Below, piece after piece: positions 34,782-46,852 of a stretch of DNA of 64,000 nt. The stretch lies in the NCBI GenBank assembly GCA_009784725.1, contig WQXS01000007.1, positions 21,177-85,176 of the forward strand, given 5' to 3'. The stretch is from Oscillospiraceae bacterium. GTDB taxonomy: Bacteria; Bacillota; Clostridia; Oscillospirales; Oscillospiraceae. Every line of letters starts with the position of its first letter. The stretch's first letter is position 1. A program made the position numbers and the translations under genes. The notes under the pieces are model-generated. The model made no database searches, was not told the origin of the DNA, and saw nothing but the letters and a program-made list of their open reading frames with translations.

Positions 34782-37700
34782 GTGTTTACTCTGTATTTAA
34801 AATCACTTGAGATACAAGGATTTAAGTCTTTTCCTACTGCAACACGTCTGACGTTTGACAAGCCGATTACAGGCATTGTCGGGCCGAACGGAAGCGGTAA
34901 ATCAAATATATCCGACGCACTTTTGTGGGTTATGGGTGAGCAATCCACCAAAACCCTCAGAGGCGGTAAAATGGAGGATGTTATATTCGGCGGGACTCAG
35001 AGGCGTAATCAGATGAATTATGCCGAGGTTTCGCTGATTTTTGACAATACCGAAGGCAGGCTTGACCTCGATACCTCCGAGGTTATGCTTACAAGAAGAT
35101 ATTACCGCTCGGGTGAGAGCGAATATTATATCAATCAGTCTCTTGTCAGGTTGAAGGATATGAACGATCTTCTTATGGACACGGGTCTCGGCCGTGAGGG
35201 TTATTGTATTATCGGGCAGGGACGTATTGCGGAAATCCTTTCCACAAAAAGCAAGGACAGGCGTGAGATATTCGAAGAAGCAACAGGTATTTCACGTTAC
35301 AGACACCGCAAGGATGAATCGGAGCGCAAGCTGCAGCAAACTGAGGATAATCTTCTTCGTATCGGGGACAAAATATCCGAGCTTGAGCTTAGTATAAATC
35401 CGCTTCGCGAGCAGGCGGAAATCGCAAAAAGATTCTTACTCTTAAGAGATGAGCTTAGGGGTCTTGAAATATCCTTATGGCTTCGTGAGCTTGAAACATT
35501 AAATGCCCGTGCCGAAAAAGCGGAAATCGACCATATAACTGCGGGCCGTGCGTTTGAAGCTGCAAAGCAGGAATACGACTCTCAGTATGAAGAATCCGAA
35601 TCCTTATCAGATGTCACAAGAGAGAGCAATGTTGAAGCCGATTCAATCCGTGAACAGATATCAGTTTCCGAGAGCCGTCACAACGAGGTTGAAAGCTCCA
35701 TAGCTGTTATGAAGTCTCAGCTTGAAGGTAATGCCGGGCAAATTGAGAGCATCTCGGGTGAGCTGCAAAGCCAGAATGAACACCATGACGGTGTAGGTTT
35801 GCAAATCAGTGATCAGGAAGAAAGACTTGAAGAAATCGAAAACGAAAAATCTTCAAAAGACGGAAAAATGAAGGCTCTTTCAACCGAGCTTCAGGAAATT
35901 TCCAATAATGCAGGTGAAGCAACGCAAGTTCAAACCGAACTGCTTCAAAAAGAAAATGTATTACAAGGCGAACACAGCGACATGAAATCCGAGCTTTCGG
36001 CTCTTGCCTCGCAAGCACAGGAGCTCTACGACATGGATAACTCCGTCGAGCAGGAGCTTGCTTCGGCAAAATCCGATTTAAAAGAACATGAAGCAAATTA
36101 TGAGAAATCAAAAAAGGAACTCAAAAAATCCGAGGAAGAAGTAGAATCTCTCGAGAATATTATCAAAGGGCTTACCATCAAAAACGAAAACCGCACAAAA
36201 AAAGCGAATATTGCTGCAGAGAACGTAGATAAGCTTGTATTTGATTTAAAAACAATGGAGTCAAGAAGAGACCTGCTGACGGAAATGGAAAAGGATTATG
36301 AAGGATATTCAAAATCCGTCCAGCGTGTTATGCAGGAGCATAAAAGAGGCTCGCTGAAAAATATTCACGGAACAGTCGGCAGTCTTGTCAAAACCGAAGA
36401 GATATACGCAATCGCCGTGGAAACTGCACTTGGTCACGCAATGCAAAATATTATTGTTTCAACAGACAATGACGGTGAGGCAGCGATTAATTTCCTTAAA
36501 CGCCGTGACGGCGGGCGGGCGACTTTTCTCCCGATATCAACAATTAAGGGTAATGCACTTGGTGAAGGGGAGTTTAAAAATGACACCGGCTTTGAGGGAA
36601 TTGCCCTGGACCTTGTCAGTTATGATTCCAAATACAAAAATATATATGCAAATCTTCTCGGCAGAGTGATTGTCGCCGATGACCTCAATAATGCAAAGGT
36701 CATGGCAAGAAAGCACAGCCACAAGTATAAAATAGTGACCATAGACGGTCAGGTTATAAATGCAGGCGGCTCTATGACAGGCGGCTCAAGGGCAAATACT
36801 GCGGGAGTTCTCTCACGTGCAAATGAACTTGAACAGCTCTCGGACCGCATAAAATCATACAGCTCGGAGCTTACACAAAAGCAGCGTGAGCTCTCCGAAT
36901 GTGTACGCGAAAAAACAGCGGCCGAATATGAACTCAGCACAGCCGGAGCAGAGCTTAGAACAGCACAGGATATCGTAATTAAAGGACAGCTCGATGAATC
37001 ACACCGCAAGCTGATGCTTCAGGCAATCGCAGATAACATAAACGGTTTTGAAAACGAACTTGCTTCGGCATCAATCAGAATAAAACAAAATGCGTCCGAA
37101 ACCGAAACGCTGAAAGTGAAAATCACGGAAAATGAAAAAGAAACAGCATCACTTAAGGAGCAAATTGAAAAAGCAATCGAAGGGCATGAGCTTCTTACAG
37201 TTGAACGTGAGCGTGTAAATGCAGCCCTCTCCGAGCTTCGTGCCGAGTCTGCCGCTCTTGATGCCGAAAAAGATGCAATATCAAAGGCAGTTACCGACTT
37301 ATATAAGCTTAGAGATGAAATGTTCGGGAGCCGTGAACGCCAGCTTGATATAATTAACGGTCTTAAAACAAAAAATGAACAGATATGTGCGGACATTCTC
37401 GAAAAAGAAAAAGAATCCGTACTTGTTCTCGACGAAATTGAAGCTCATAAACAAAGGCTTTCGAAGCTTAATGACAGAAAGTTCGAAATTGAAGAAAAGA
37501 GAAATAAACTCAGCAAGGCTCTGCATGATAAAAATAACGAGCTTATAACACTTCAAAACAAATGTTCGCAGCTTGAGCAAAGAAAACAAAGTGTCGAAAT
37601 GGAAGAAAAACTCATTATCGACAGGCTTTGGGATAATTATGAGCTTTCAAAAACAGCCGCTGCTGCGATTGCAATGCCTATTGAAAGCATCAAAAGCACA

Positions 37701-38369
37701 CAGGGCCGAATTAACTCAATTAAGCGTGAAAAGAATGAGCTTGGCAATGTAAATCTTGGTGCTATAGATGAATTTGAACGTGTCAGCACAAGATATGAGT
37801 TTTTATCCTCACAGCGTGATGATGTGGAAAAAGCAAAAATAGACATTCTCGGAATAATTGACGAGCTGACATCACATATGCAGGCTCAGTTTACACGTGA
37901 GTTCGATATAATAAACAAGAGCTTTGAACGTACATTTAAGGATTTATTCGGCGGAGGGCGGGCATCTCTTGTGCTCGAAGACATGGATGATGTTTTAAAC
38001 TGCGGTATAGATATTCAGGTTCAGCCTCCCGGAAAGCAGCTTAAAACAATAACACTTCTCTCCGGCGGGGAAAAGGCATTTGTAGCAATAGCAATATACT
38101 TTGCAATTCTTTCGGTCCGTCCGCCTCCATTTGTTGTCATGGATGAAATCGATGCTGCACTTGATGATGCAAACGCACTTCGCTTTGCGGATTATATGCG
38201 CAGAATGTCCGATAAAACACAGATGATTGTTATATCCCATAAAAGAGGGACAATGGAAGAGGCAGACGTTTTATACGGTGTAACAATGCAGGAGCACGGT
38301 GTGTCAAGCCTGCTGTGCATTGACCTTGAGGAAGCGGAGAAACACATGAGAAGTAAGGTAAAGGTTTAG
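34782..38369 (+). CDS. smc: Chromosome segregation ATPase SMC
   Basis: A 1195-residue condensin subunit that extrudes DNA loops with ScpA and ScpB. The N-terminal head has Walker A at 34-41 (GPNGSGKS). Two long coiled-coil arms (about 170-500 and 690-1020) flank the hinge (about 525-685, LKNIHGTVGSLVK ... GGSMTGG). The C-terminal head has the ABC signature LLSGGEKAF near 1091 and Walker B VVMDEIDAALDD near 1117. The start is a GTG at 34782; the family usually begins MYLKSLE, and here VFTLYLKSLE is encoded with no ATG nearby, so the exact start is uncertain by a few codons. In Firmicutes smc normally follows rnc directly. Confidence 0.96.
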   Translation: MFTLYLKSLEIQGFKSFPTATRLTFDKPITGIVGPNGSGKSNISDALLWVMGEQSTKTLRGGKMEDVIFGGTQRRNQMNYAEVSLIFDNTEGRLDLDTSEVMLTRRYYRSGESEYYINQSLVRLKDMNDLLMDTGLGREGYCIIGQGRIAEILSTKSKDRREIFEEATGISRYRHRKDESERKLQQTEDNLLRIGDKISELELSINPLREQAEIAKRFLLLRDELRGLEISLWLRELETLNARAEKAEIDHITAGRAFEAAKQEYDSQYEESESLSDVTRESNVEADSIREQISVSESRHNEVESSIAVMKSQLEGNAGQIESISGELQSQNEHHDGVGLQISDQEERLEEIENEKSSKDGKMKALSTELQEISNNAGEATQVQTELLQKENVLQGEHSDMKSELSALASQAQELYDMDNSVEQELASAKSDLKEHEANYEKSKKELKKSEEEVESLENIIKGLTIKNENRTKKANIAAENVDKLVFDLKTMESRRDLLTEMEKDYEGYSKSVQRVMQEHKRGSLKNIHGTVGSLVKTEEIYAIAVETALGHAMQNIIVSTDNDGEAAINFLKRRDGGRATFLPISTIKGNALGEGEFKNDTGFEGIALDLVSYDSKYKNIYANLLGRVIVADDLNNAKVMARKHSHKYKIVTIDGQVINAGGSMTGGSRANTAGVLSRANELEQLSDRIKSYSSELTQKQRELSECVREKTAAEYELSTAGAELRTAQDIVIKGQLDESHRKLMLQAIADNINGFENELASASIRIKQNASETETLKVKITENEKETASLKEQIEKAIEGHELLTVERERVNAALSELRAESAALDAEKDAISKAVTDLYKLRDEMFGSRERQLDIINGLKTKNEQICADILEKEKESVLVLDEIEAHKQRLSKLNDRKFEIEEKRNKLSKALHDKNNELITLQNKCSQLEQRKQSVEMEEKLIIDRLWDNYELSKTAAAAIAMPIESIKSTQGRINSIKREKNELGNVNLGAIDEFERVSTRYEFLSSQRDDVEKAKIDILGIIDELTSHMQAQFTREFDIINKSFERTFKDLFGGGRASLVLEDMDDVLNCGIDIQVQPPGKQLKTITLLSGGEKAFVAIAIYFAILSVRPPPFVVMDEIDAALDDANALRFADYMRRMSDKTQMIVISHKRGTMEEADVLYGVTMQEHGVSSLLCIDLEEAEKHMRSKVKV

Positions 38370-38370
38370 C

Positions 38371-39267
38371 GTGAAAATTCTTGGCAGGCTCCGTGAGAGC
38401 CTCGGTAAAACAACAAGACAGATAAGCGCATTGTTCGCATCATTTACAGGTGCGGACGATGCCTTTTATGATGAGCTTGAAGAAACCCTGATTCTTGCCG
38501 ATCTTGGTGCGGAGCTGTCCATTGCAACTGTTGACAGTCTCAGAGAGATTGTTTTAAAAGAAGGTCTTAGAGGTGCCGATGAAATCAAGAATGCACTTTC
38601 CGGGATTTTATCCGAGCGTATATCATCTACCGCCTCCGGCTTGGTTTTGGAAACAAAACCGTCGATAATTCTTGTCATAGGTGTTAACGGGGTAGGGAAG
38701 ACCACTACAATCGGCAAGCTTGCACTCCGGTATGTAAAGCAGGGTAAAAAAGTGCTTTTATGCGCAGGTGATACATTTCGCGCGGCAGCAGGCGAGCAGC
38801 TTTCGATATGGGCCGAGAGAGCGGGTGCGGATATAATCAGACGGGATGAAGGCGCAGATCCCGCATCGGTTGTTTTTGATGCAGTCAGTGCCGCCAAAGC
38901 CAGAGGAACAGATATAATTATCTGTGATACGGCAGGCAGGCTGCATAATAAATCAAATCTTATGAACGAGCTTGAGAAAATACACAGGATAATCCAAAGA
39001 GAGCTCCCAGGCTCGGATAAAGAGGTTTTGCTTGTTCTTGATGCAACAACAGGTCAAAACGGTCTTATGCAGGCACGTGAGTTTAAGGAAACCGCCGCTA
39101 TTACGGGTATCGTTCTTACAAAACTCGACGGAACGGCAAAGGGTGGAATTGTATATGCAATTACCGATGAGCTTAAAATACCTGTAAAGCTTATAGGTGT
39201 AGGCGAAAAACCCGAAGATTTACTTGATTTTGACGGCAGTGAGTTCTCGGAAGCGATATTGTCGTAA
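38371..39267 (+). CDS. ftsY: Signal recognition particle receptor FtsY
   Basis: A 298-residue GTPase that docks the SRP-ribosome complex at the membrane. It lacks a long acidic N-terminal A domain, as usual in Gram-positives. The N domain spans about 1-90. The G domain has the P loop GVNGVGKTT at 104-112, CDTAGRLHNKSNLM, and TKLDGTAKGG near 250, with the C-terminal GVGEKPEDLLDFD. It uses a GTG start one base after the smc stop, so smc and ftsY are cotranscribed. Confidence 0.96.
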   Translation: MKILGRLRESLGKTTRQISALFASFTGADDAFYDELEETLILADLGAELSIATVDSLREIVLKEGLRGADEIKNALSGILSERISSTASGLVLETKPSIILVIGVNGVGKTTTIGKLALRYVKQGKKVLLCAGDTFRAAAGEQLSIWAERAGADIIRRDEGADPASVVFDAVSAAKARGTDIIICDTAGRLHNKSNLMNELEKIHRIIQRELPGSDKEVLLVLDATTGQNGLMQAREFKETAAITGIVLTKLDGTAKGGIVYAITDELKIPVKLIGVGEKPEDLLDFDGSEFSEAILS

Positions 39268-39291
39268 TAATATAAAAGGAACTGACTTTCC

Positions 39292-39897
39292 ATGAAATTT
39301 GTTCTGGCTACTGCAAACCCGGGTAAGGTTAAAGAAATGCAAGAGCTTTTGGGAGAGCTGAACATTGATGTTGTCACTCGCACGGACCTCGGTATAGATA
39401 TCGATATTGAAGAAACAGGAACGACGTTTTTTGAAAACGCAAAACTTAAAGCGGAAGCGATATGCAGGATTTCAAAAATGCCGTCAATTGCCGATGATTC
39501 GGGTCTTATCACAGATGCACTTCACGGTGAGCCCGGTGTTTACTCAAGCTCCTTCGGAGGCGAACATTTATCTGCGGAAGAAAGATGCAGTTATTTACTT
39601 AAAAAAATGGAAAACATGGAACAAAGAAGCGCAAAATTCGTCTGTACTATTATATGTGTTTTCCCCGAGGGTAATTATATAACAGCAAACGGTGAATGTA
39701 CCGGAGTTATTACAACCGGACCAAAAGGTTCGGGAGGATTCGGTTACGACCCTGTTTTTATGCCGGACGGCTTTGAAAAAACAATGGCGGAGCTCAGAGC
39801 AGAAGAAAAAAATAAAATCTCACACAGGGGAAAAGCACTTCGTGAATTTTACGCTCTTTTAAAAGCCGAAACGGGATCGGCAGGTGAGAGTTTATGA
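39292..39897 (+). CDS. rdgB: dITP/XTP pyrophosphatase (RdgB/HAM1 family)
   Basis: A 201-residue house-cleaning enzyme hydrolysing deaminated purine nucleoside triphosphates. It has the family motifs TANPGKVKEMQ, FFENAKLKAEA, IADDSGL and GGFGYDPVFMPDG, and C-terminal SHRGKAL. It starts at ATG 39292 behind AAAGGAA, and overlaps the next gene by four bases. Confidence 0.95.
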   Translation: MKFVLATANPGKVKEMQELLGELNIDVVTRTDLGIDIDIEETGTTFFENAKLKAEAICRISKMPSIADDSGLITDALHGEPGVYSSSFGGEHLSAEERCSYLLKKMENMEQRSAKFVCTIICVFPEGNYITANGECTGVITTGPKGSGGFGYDPVFMPDGFEKTMAELRAEEKNKISHRGKALREFYALLKAETGSAGESL

Positions 39898-40967
39898 AAA
39901 TTGGTATTTTCGGAGGAACATTTAATCCCCCTCATATCGGACATGTCCTTGCAGCAAAATCAGCTGCAGAAGAAAACAGTCTTGATTTGATGATAGTCAT
40001 ACCAACGGGAATTCCTCCTCATAAACCGCTGCCGCCTCTAACCCCAAGTCCGGATAAAAGATATCAGATGACGGAAAATGCCTTTTCCGGAATTGAAAAC
40101 ATAAAAGTTTCCGATATGGAAATAAACAGTAGTGAATATTGTTATACAATAGATACAGTTAAACGAATCCAAAGGGAATATAACGGCTGCGACTTATATT
40201 TACTGGTCGGCACGGACATGTATGATTCGCTTGATACATGGAAGGATTCAGATATTCTGAAGAAGAGTGTAGCACCCGTTTTACTTCCGAGAGATGTTAT
40301 TAATATTTCATCTTCACAAATACGTCAAATGCTGCCGCTTCGAAAAGGCAGAGAGTATCTTGCAGAAGAGAACTACTCATATATAATAAAAAACAGGTTA
40401 TATGGCGCAAAGCCGGATTTTAACTGGCTGCGGGAGAAGGCACATCTTATGCTCAATCCGCTTCGCATACCTCATGTTAAGGCATGTGAAACAGAAGCAG
40501 TCCGTCTTGCAGGGCGATGGGGCATCAATCCCGAGGATGCTTGTGAAGCAGCTATATTGCATGATATTACAAAGAAACTTGATTTTTCTCAAAATATGTG
40601 TATAATTGCAGAACACGGAAACAACGAAATTTCACTCGAAAGACACGAAGAAAAGCTGCTTCATTCAATCACGGGAGCGATGCTTGCAAAGTCCGAATTC
40701 GGCGTGTCGGATGAGGTTTCGGATGCAATAAAATGGCATACAACAGGCAGAGCAGGTATGTCAATGCTTGAAAAGGTCATCTACATTGCCGATTATATTG
40801 AAGCAACGAGAGATTTTCCCGGAGTTGATAATTTGCGCAAAGCCGCATATGAAGATATAAACAGGGCAATGATATTAGGTCTGGAAATGACGGCAGATGA
40901 CTTAAAAAGCAGGGGAATCACCCCGAACAATTCCACTTACGAAGCTCTTGCAGAGCTTACAAAATAA
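39894..40967 (+). CDS. nadD: Fused NadD nicotinate-nucleotide adenylyltransferase and YqeK HD hydrolase
   Basis: A 357-residue bifunctional protein. Residues 1 to about 170 are NadD, which adenylylates nicotinate mononucleotide in NAD synthesis: GGTFNPPHIGH (H14, H17) and ISSSQIR (138-144). This half is some 20-30 residues shorter than usual between the LVGTDMYDSL segment and ISSSQIR. Residues about 178-357 are a YqeK-type HD domain (H194, H223-D224, H282, D300; WHTTGRAGMSMLEKVIYIADYIE), a family hydrolysing Ap4A symmetrically. In many Firmicutes nadD and yqeK are separate neighbours; here there is no stop or frameshift between them. It overlaps rdgB (ATGA). Confidence 0.9.
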   Translation: MKIGIFGGTFNPPHIGHVLAAKSAAEENSLDLMIVIPTGIPPHKPLPPLTPSPDKRYQMTENAFSGIENIKVSDMEINSSEYCYTIDTVKRIQREYNGCDLYLLVGTDMYDSLDTWKDSDILKKSVAPVLLPRDVINISSSQIRQMLPLRKGREYLAEENYSYIIKNRLYGAKPDFNWLREKAHLMLNPLRIPHVKACETEAVRLAGRWGINPEDACEAAILHDITKKLDFSQNMCIIAEHGNNEISLERHEEKLLHSITGAMLAKSEFGVSDEVSDAIKWHTTGRAGMSMLEKVIYIADYIEATRDFPGVDNLRKAAYEDINRAMILGLEMTADDLKSRGITPNNSTYEALAELTK

Positions 40968-41003
40968 CAATTTATAAGCACAATCCCCGGAGGAATCAAT
41001 CTA

Positions 41004-42500
41004 ATGAAACTTATCAGCAGTAAGGGTAAAAAAAGAAGTATTAATCAACCCTCATCAGGCAATGTACAGGCTAACAGAAGCGTTAACAGTCCCGAAAGCA
41101 CAGCTGTTTCCGGTAGAACTGCATCACCGAGGCTGTCTGCAAAGAAAAAAGTTCAGCCTCGCAGAATGACAAAAAAGAAAAAGGTCATTATTATTATTTC
41201 TTCGATTCTTGGGCTTATGCTGCTGTTCGGCATAAGTGCTTTTGCAGTTGTGAGATGGCAGATACAGCCGTTTTTTGATTACTTTTTCAGACCGGATGCA
41301 GGAGACCTGGCAACTCTTCCCGCAATAGTTTCGACACCAAGACCATCCAATACGGAAGGGAATGAGAACGAAGATTTTGATGATTATGTCCCCGACGAGT
41401 ATGAAGATGAACCTGTTGAGCTTGCAGTCAGAAATGAAAGGCATGTAAATTTCCTGCTTCTCGGTATTGACGAGCACGGAAATACCGATGTTGTTATGCT
41501 TGCTGCTCTCGATTTGGATGATACAACACTTAATATTGTAAGTATTCCAAGAGATACTCTTGTTAATGTCGAATGGAGCATTAAAAAAGTCAATTCAATA
41601 CATGCATATATGCGTAACAGGCATAGAAACGACAATAACAGGGATACAAAAGCAATTGAAGATACCAAGGAGTATTTTCGCGATATAATCGGTTTTAAAC
41701 CCGACCATGTCGTTACTGTAAATATGAATGCATTTGTCAGGCTTGTAGATACAGTCGGCCCGATTCCGTTTAATGTACCCGTAAGTATGAATGAAATGGG
41801 TATATCCGTTCCCCGGGGACAACGAAATCTCACCGGCAGAGAGGCTCTTGTTGTCATGCGTTCAAGAAGGTCGTATCAGAACCATGCAATCGGCAGAGAC
41901 TATGCACAGCAGGAATTCTTAATGGCAGTAGCGAAAACTGTTCTTGCAACCAACTGGAGTGCCGGGAAAATTGCTGATATGGTTGATATTTTCAACAAAA
42001 ACGTAACTACGGATATTGCACTAAACCACCTTGTCGGGTTTGCTACCGACTTTATGAGACTGAAATTGGATAATATTAAGTTTCACATGATGCCCGGAGC
42101 AATCGACAGTGTCGGAAGACAATCTTATGTAACTATTCAGGTAAAAGAATGGCTTGAAGTAATTAATGAAAACTTCAACCCGTTTAACCGCGATATAACA
42201 GACCGTGATGTGAGCATCTTTACCAGAGGTCCCGACAGGCGGCTTATGGTAACAGATGATAACTGGCAGGCAAACCGTTCCTGGGGATCATCCTCGCTTG
42301 GTTCAAGCAATCCGTACTTAACTACCGCAACCGACAGACCTGTTCCCGGAAGAGCTCCTGCACAGCACCAGCCCGAGGCTGATACTGACGGTGACAGAAA
42401 TCCTGCAACAGGAGTAGCCGGCGATGACGGCGGTGGCGGACCGGGCGATGACGGTGGTGGTACTACACCCGGTGACGGTGGCGACGGTGGCGATGATTAA
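41004..42500 (+). CDS. LytR-CpsA-Psr (LCP) family cell-wall ligase
   Basis: A 498-residue membrane protein. A basic cytoplasmic N terminus (1-59) is followed by one transmembrane helix (about 60-83), an acidic linker, and an LCP domain (about 150-335) with FLLLGIDEHGNTDVVML, SIPRDTLV, and the RSRR-containing stretch. LCP enzymes transfer teichoic acids or other polymers from a lipid carrier to peptidoglycan. The C-terminal 60 residues are Gly/Asp-rich repeats and probably disordered. GGAGGAA lies 9 bases before the ATG. The position between yqeK and rsfS matches other Clostridia. Confidence 0.9.
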   Translation: MKLISSKGKKRSINQPSSGNVQANRSVNSPESTAVSGRTASPRLSAKKKVQPRRMTKKKKVIIIISSILGLMLLFGISAFAVVRWQIQPFFDYFFRPDAGDLATLPAIVSTPRPSNTEGNENEDFDDYVPDEYEDEPVELAVRNERHVNFLLLGIDEHGNTDVVMLAALDLDDTTLNIVSIPRDTLVNVEWSIKKVNSIHAYMRNRHRNDNNRDTKAIEDTKEYFRDIIGFKPDHVVTVNMNAFVRLVDTVGPIPFNVPVSMNEMGISVPRGQRNLTGREALVVMRSRRSYQNHAIGRDYAQQEFLMAVAKTVLATNWSAGKIADMVDIFNKNVTTDIALNHLVGFATDFMRLKLDNIKFHMMPGAIDSVGRQSYVTIQVKEWLEVINENFNPFNRDITDRDVSIFTRGPDRRLMVTDDNWQANRSWGSSSLGSSNPYLTTATDRPVPGRAPAQHQPEADTDGDRNPATGVAGDDGGGGPGDDGGGTTPGDGGDGGDD

Positions 42501-42546
42501 TGTATTGAGAAGCATGCATTGATTATTGAAAGGATTGGAATTTATA

Positions 42547-42912
42547 ATGCTGACACCAAATGAAGTAGCCGGTTTTGTCGTAAATGCACTCGACAGCAAG
42601 CTTGCAAGGGATATAAAACTACTCAGAACAAGCGAAATCACTATTCTTGCAGATTATTTTGTCATTTGCACAGCCGGTTCGACAACACAGCTTAAAACAC
42701 TTTCCGACGAAGTCGAAAAGGTACTTAAAGATAATGGTGAACTGCCGCTGCGGCGCGAAGGTCACAGGTCCGGCGGATGGATTCTGATTGATTACGGCTG
42801 TGTAGTTGTTCATCTTTTTATGCAGGAGGAACGGGATTTTTATACTCTCGAACGCCTTTGGGGTGATGCAGAGGATATTGATATAAGCAGTATGATTGCG
42901 AGGAAACCATGA
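42547..42912 (+). CDS. rsfS: Ribosomal silencing factor RsfS
   Basis: A 121-residue protein that binds ribosomal protein L14 and blocks subunit joining when nutrients are scarce. It carries the DUF143 core: [24 protein letters not shown], then [32 protein letters not shown] (partly), typical of the family. I chose ATG 42547 (MLTPNEVAG); an in-frame TTG at 42526 overlaps the AAAGGA that would serve as the ribosome binding site. It overlaps leuS by four bases. Confidence 0.94.
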   Translation: MLTPNEVAGFVVNALDSKLARDIKLLRTSEITILADYFVICTAGSTTQLKTLSDEVEKVLKDNGELPLRREGHRSGGWILIDYGCVVVHLFMQEERDFYTLERLWGDAEDIDISSMIARKP

Positions 42913-45320
42913 ATTACGATTTTACAAAGATAGAAAAAAAATGGCAGGATAAATGGGAGGCTGAAAAGCCTTTCACCGCATTTAATGACAGTGTAAAGCA
43001 AAAATATTATATTCTTATCGAATTTCCTTATCCTTCGGGAATAGGCTTACACATCGGACACCCAAGACCTTATACGGCAATGGATATTGTATCAAGAAAA
43101 AAACGGATGATGGGATATAATGTTCTTTTTCCGATGGGTTTTGATGCTTTTGGTTTACCAACGGAAAATTATGCGATACAAAATAAAATCCACCCCGCCG
43201 ATGTAACAAGGGAAAATATAAAACGCTTTACGTCACAACTCAAAATGCTCGGATACAGCTTTGACTGGTCAAGATGCGTAGATACAACCGACCCGGATTA
43301 TTATAAATGGACACAGTGGATATTCTTAAAGCTTTTTGAACATGATTTGGCTTATAAGGCATTTATACCCGTAAACTGGTGTACATCATGCAAGTGCGTT
43401 CTTGCAAATGAAGAGGTTATCGACGGAGCTTGTGAACGCTGCGGAGCCGAGGTTGTCCGCCGGGAGAAAAGCCAGTGGATGCTCAGAATAACAAAATATG
43501 CACAAAGGCTCATTGATGATTTGGATGAGGTCGATTATGTTGAGCGTGTTAAAGTACAGCAGCGCAACTGGATAGGGCGTTCTGTCGGAGCAGAGGTTGA
43601 TTTTAAAGCTACAACAGGTGATACCATCCGTATATTTACAACACGTCAGGATACTCTGTACGGTGCAACATATATGGTTATTTCACCCGAGCATTCCCTG
43701 CTTCAAAAATGGACTTCCGAAAATCCCGATGAAATACGTGCGTATCAGGAAGCTGCAGCGAAAAAATCCGACTTTGAACGCACAGAGCTTAATAAAGATA
43801 AAACAGGTGTTGAGATAAAAGGTATAAAAGCAATAAATCCCGTAAACGGTGATGAAATTCCTATTTTCATTTCCGATTATGTCCTTGCCTCATACGGAAC
43901 CGGTGCAATAATGGCAGTACCGGGTCATGATTCCCGCGACTGGGAGTTTGCAAAAAAATTCAACCTTCCGATAATCGAGGTAGTATCGGGCGGTGATGTG
44001 GAAAACGAGGCATATGTCGACTGTGATACCGGAATAATGGTTAACTCACCGTTAATAAACGGTTTAAATGTTGAAGATGCCAAAGTAAAAATGAATAAAT
44101 GGCTTACTGAACAGGGTCTTGGTGAGGAGAAAGTCAATTACAAGTTACGTGACTGGGTTTTTTCAAGGCAACGGTATTGGGGTGAGCCTATTCCGATTGT
44201 TGAATGTGAAAAGTGCGGTTATGTTGCGTTGCCTGAAAGTGAGCTTCCGCTTGTGCTCCCCGATGTTAAAAACTATGAAACCACCGAAACAGGGGAGAGC
44301 CCTCTTGCTTCGATGATTGATTGGATAACAACAGCTTGCCCGAAATGCGGCGGCCCTGCAAAACGCGAAACAGATACAATGCCTCAGTGGGCAGGCTCCA
44401 GTTGGTATTTTCTCCGGTATGCCGACCCGCATAATAATACTGCTCTTGCTTCAAAGGAAGCAATAAATTACTGGACACCCGTTGACTGGTATAACGGGGG
44501 AATGGAGCATACAACATTACATTTGCTTTATTCACGTTTTTGGCATAAATTTTTATATGATATCGGTGTTGTTCCGACATCGGAGCCGTATCTTAAACGT
44601 ACAAGCCATGGTTTCATTCTTGGCGAAGACGGTGAAAAAATGAGTAAATCACGAGGGAATGTAATCAATCCCGATGATTATATTGCCGAATTTGGTGCTG
44701 ATACACTCCGGTTATATATAATGTTTATAGGCGATTTTGAAAAGACCGCACCATGGTCTTACAAGGCCGTTAAGGGATGTAAGAGATTCCTTGACAGAGT
44801 GTGGAGCCTCGCATCAGGTGAACTTGACGGTCAAGCGACCTCAATTGACGACATATCAGTTGACCATGAAGCAGCAATCCACAGAACCGTTAAAAAGGTC
44901 GGAAATGATATTGAGACATTAAAATTCAATACTGCAATAGCAGCACTAATGTCTTTGGTAAATGATTTTTATGCACTGCCTCCGAAAAAGGCTGATATAA
45001 GAATGCTTTTAACCATGCTTTCGCCATTTGCGCCTCATATTGCAGAAGAGTTATGGGAGCTTCAAGGTTTTGACGGTTATGCTTCGGAGCAAAACTGGCC
45101 GCAGTATGATGAGAGCAAGACCCTTGATGCCGATATAGAGATTGCCGTACAGATAATGGGTAAGCTCAGAGGAACAATAATCGTACCGCTTGACTCCGAT
45201 GATGACTTTATTATTGAGGCAGCCAAAAAAGATGAGAAAATTGCAAAAAACATAGAAAGTAAGGAAATCATACGCACAATAGTAGTTAAAAATAAGCTGG
45301 TAAACCTTATAGTTAAATAA
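42909..45320 (+). CDS. leuS: Leucyl-tRNA synthetase
   Basis: An 803-residue class I synthetase. The HIGH-type motif appears in the segment [16 protein letters not shown] (about 45-60), and the KMSKS motif in [11 protein letters not shown] near 580. Between them lie a zinc-binding region ([13 protein letters not shown] ... CERCG), the CP1 editing domain (about 215-400) and a second Cys cluster (CEKCG ... CPKCG). A C-terminal anticodon-binding domain ends the protein. The ATG overlaps the rsfS stop. No T-box leader is visible, so it probably depends on the upstream operon promoter. Confidence 0.97.
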   Translation: MNYDFTKIEKKWQDKWEAEKPFTAFNDSVKQKYYILIEFPYPSGIGLHIGHPRPYTAMDIVSRKKRMMGYNVLFPMGFDAFGLPTENYAIQNKIHPADVTRENIKRFTSQLKMLGYSFDWSRCVDTTDPDYYKWTQWIFLKLFEHDLAYKAFIPVNWCTSCKCVLANEEVIDGACERCGAEVVRREKSQWMLRITKYAQRLIDDLDEVDYVERVKVQQRNWIGRSVGAEVDFKATTGDTIRIFTTRQDTLYGATYMVISPEHSLLQKWTSENPDEIRAYQEAAAKKSDFERTELNKDKTGVEIKGIKAINPVNGDEIPIFISDYVLASYGTGAIMAVPGHDSRDWEFAKKFNLPIIEVVSGGDVENEAYVDCDTGIMVNSPLINGLNVEDAKVKMNKWLTEQGLGEEKVNYKLRDWVFSRQRYWGEPIPIVECEKCGYVALPESELPLVLPDVKNYETTETGESPLASMIDWITTACPKCGGPAKRETDTMPQWAGSSWYFLRYADPHNNTALASKEAINYWTPVDWYNGGMEHTTLHLLYSRFWHKFLYDIGVVPTSEPYLKRTSHGFILGEDGEKMSKSRGNVINPDDYIAEFGADTLRLYIMFIGDFEKTAPWSYKAVKGCKRFLDRVWSLASGELDGQATSIDDISVDHEAAIHRTVKKVGNDIETLKFNTAIAALMSLVNDFYALPPKKADIRMLLTMLSPFAPHIAEELWELQGFDGYASEQNWPQYDESKTLDADIEIAVQIMGKLRGTIIVPLDSDDDFIIEAAKKDEKIAKNIESKEIIRTIVVKNKLVNLIVK

Positions 45321-45326
45321 AAATGA

Positions 45327-46850
<1,524 letters not shown>

Positions 46851-46852
46851 AA

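Noticed and set aside
41004..42500. Gly/Asp repeats at the LCP C terminus as a calcium-binding RTX-like domain
   Set aside because: There is no nonapeptide GGxGxDxUx periodicity; it looks like low-complexity linker.
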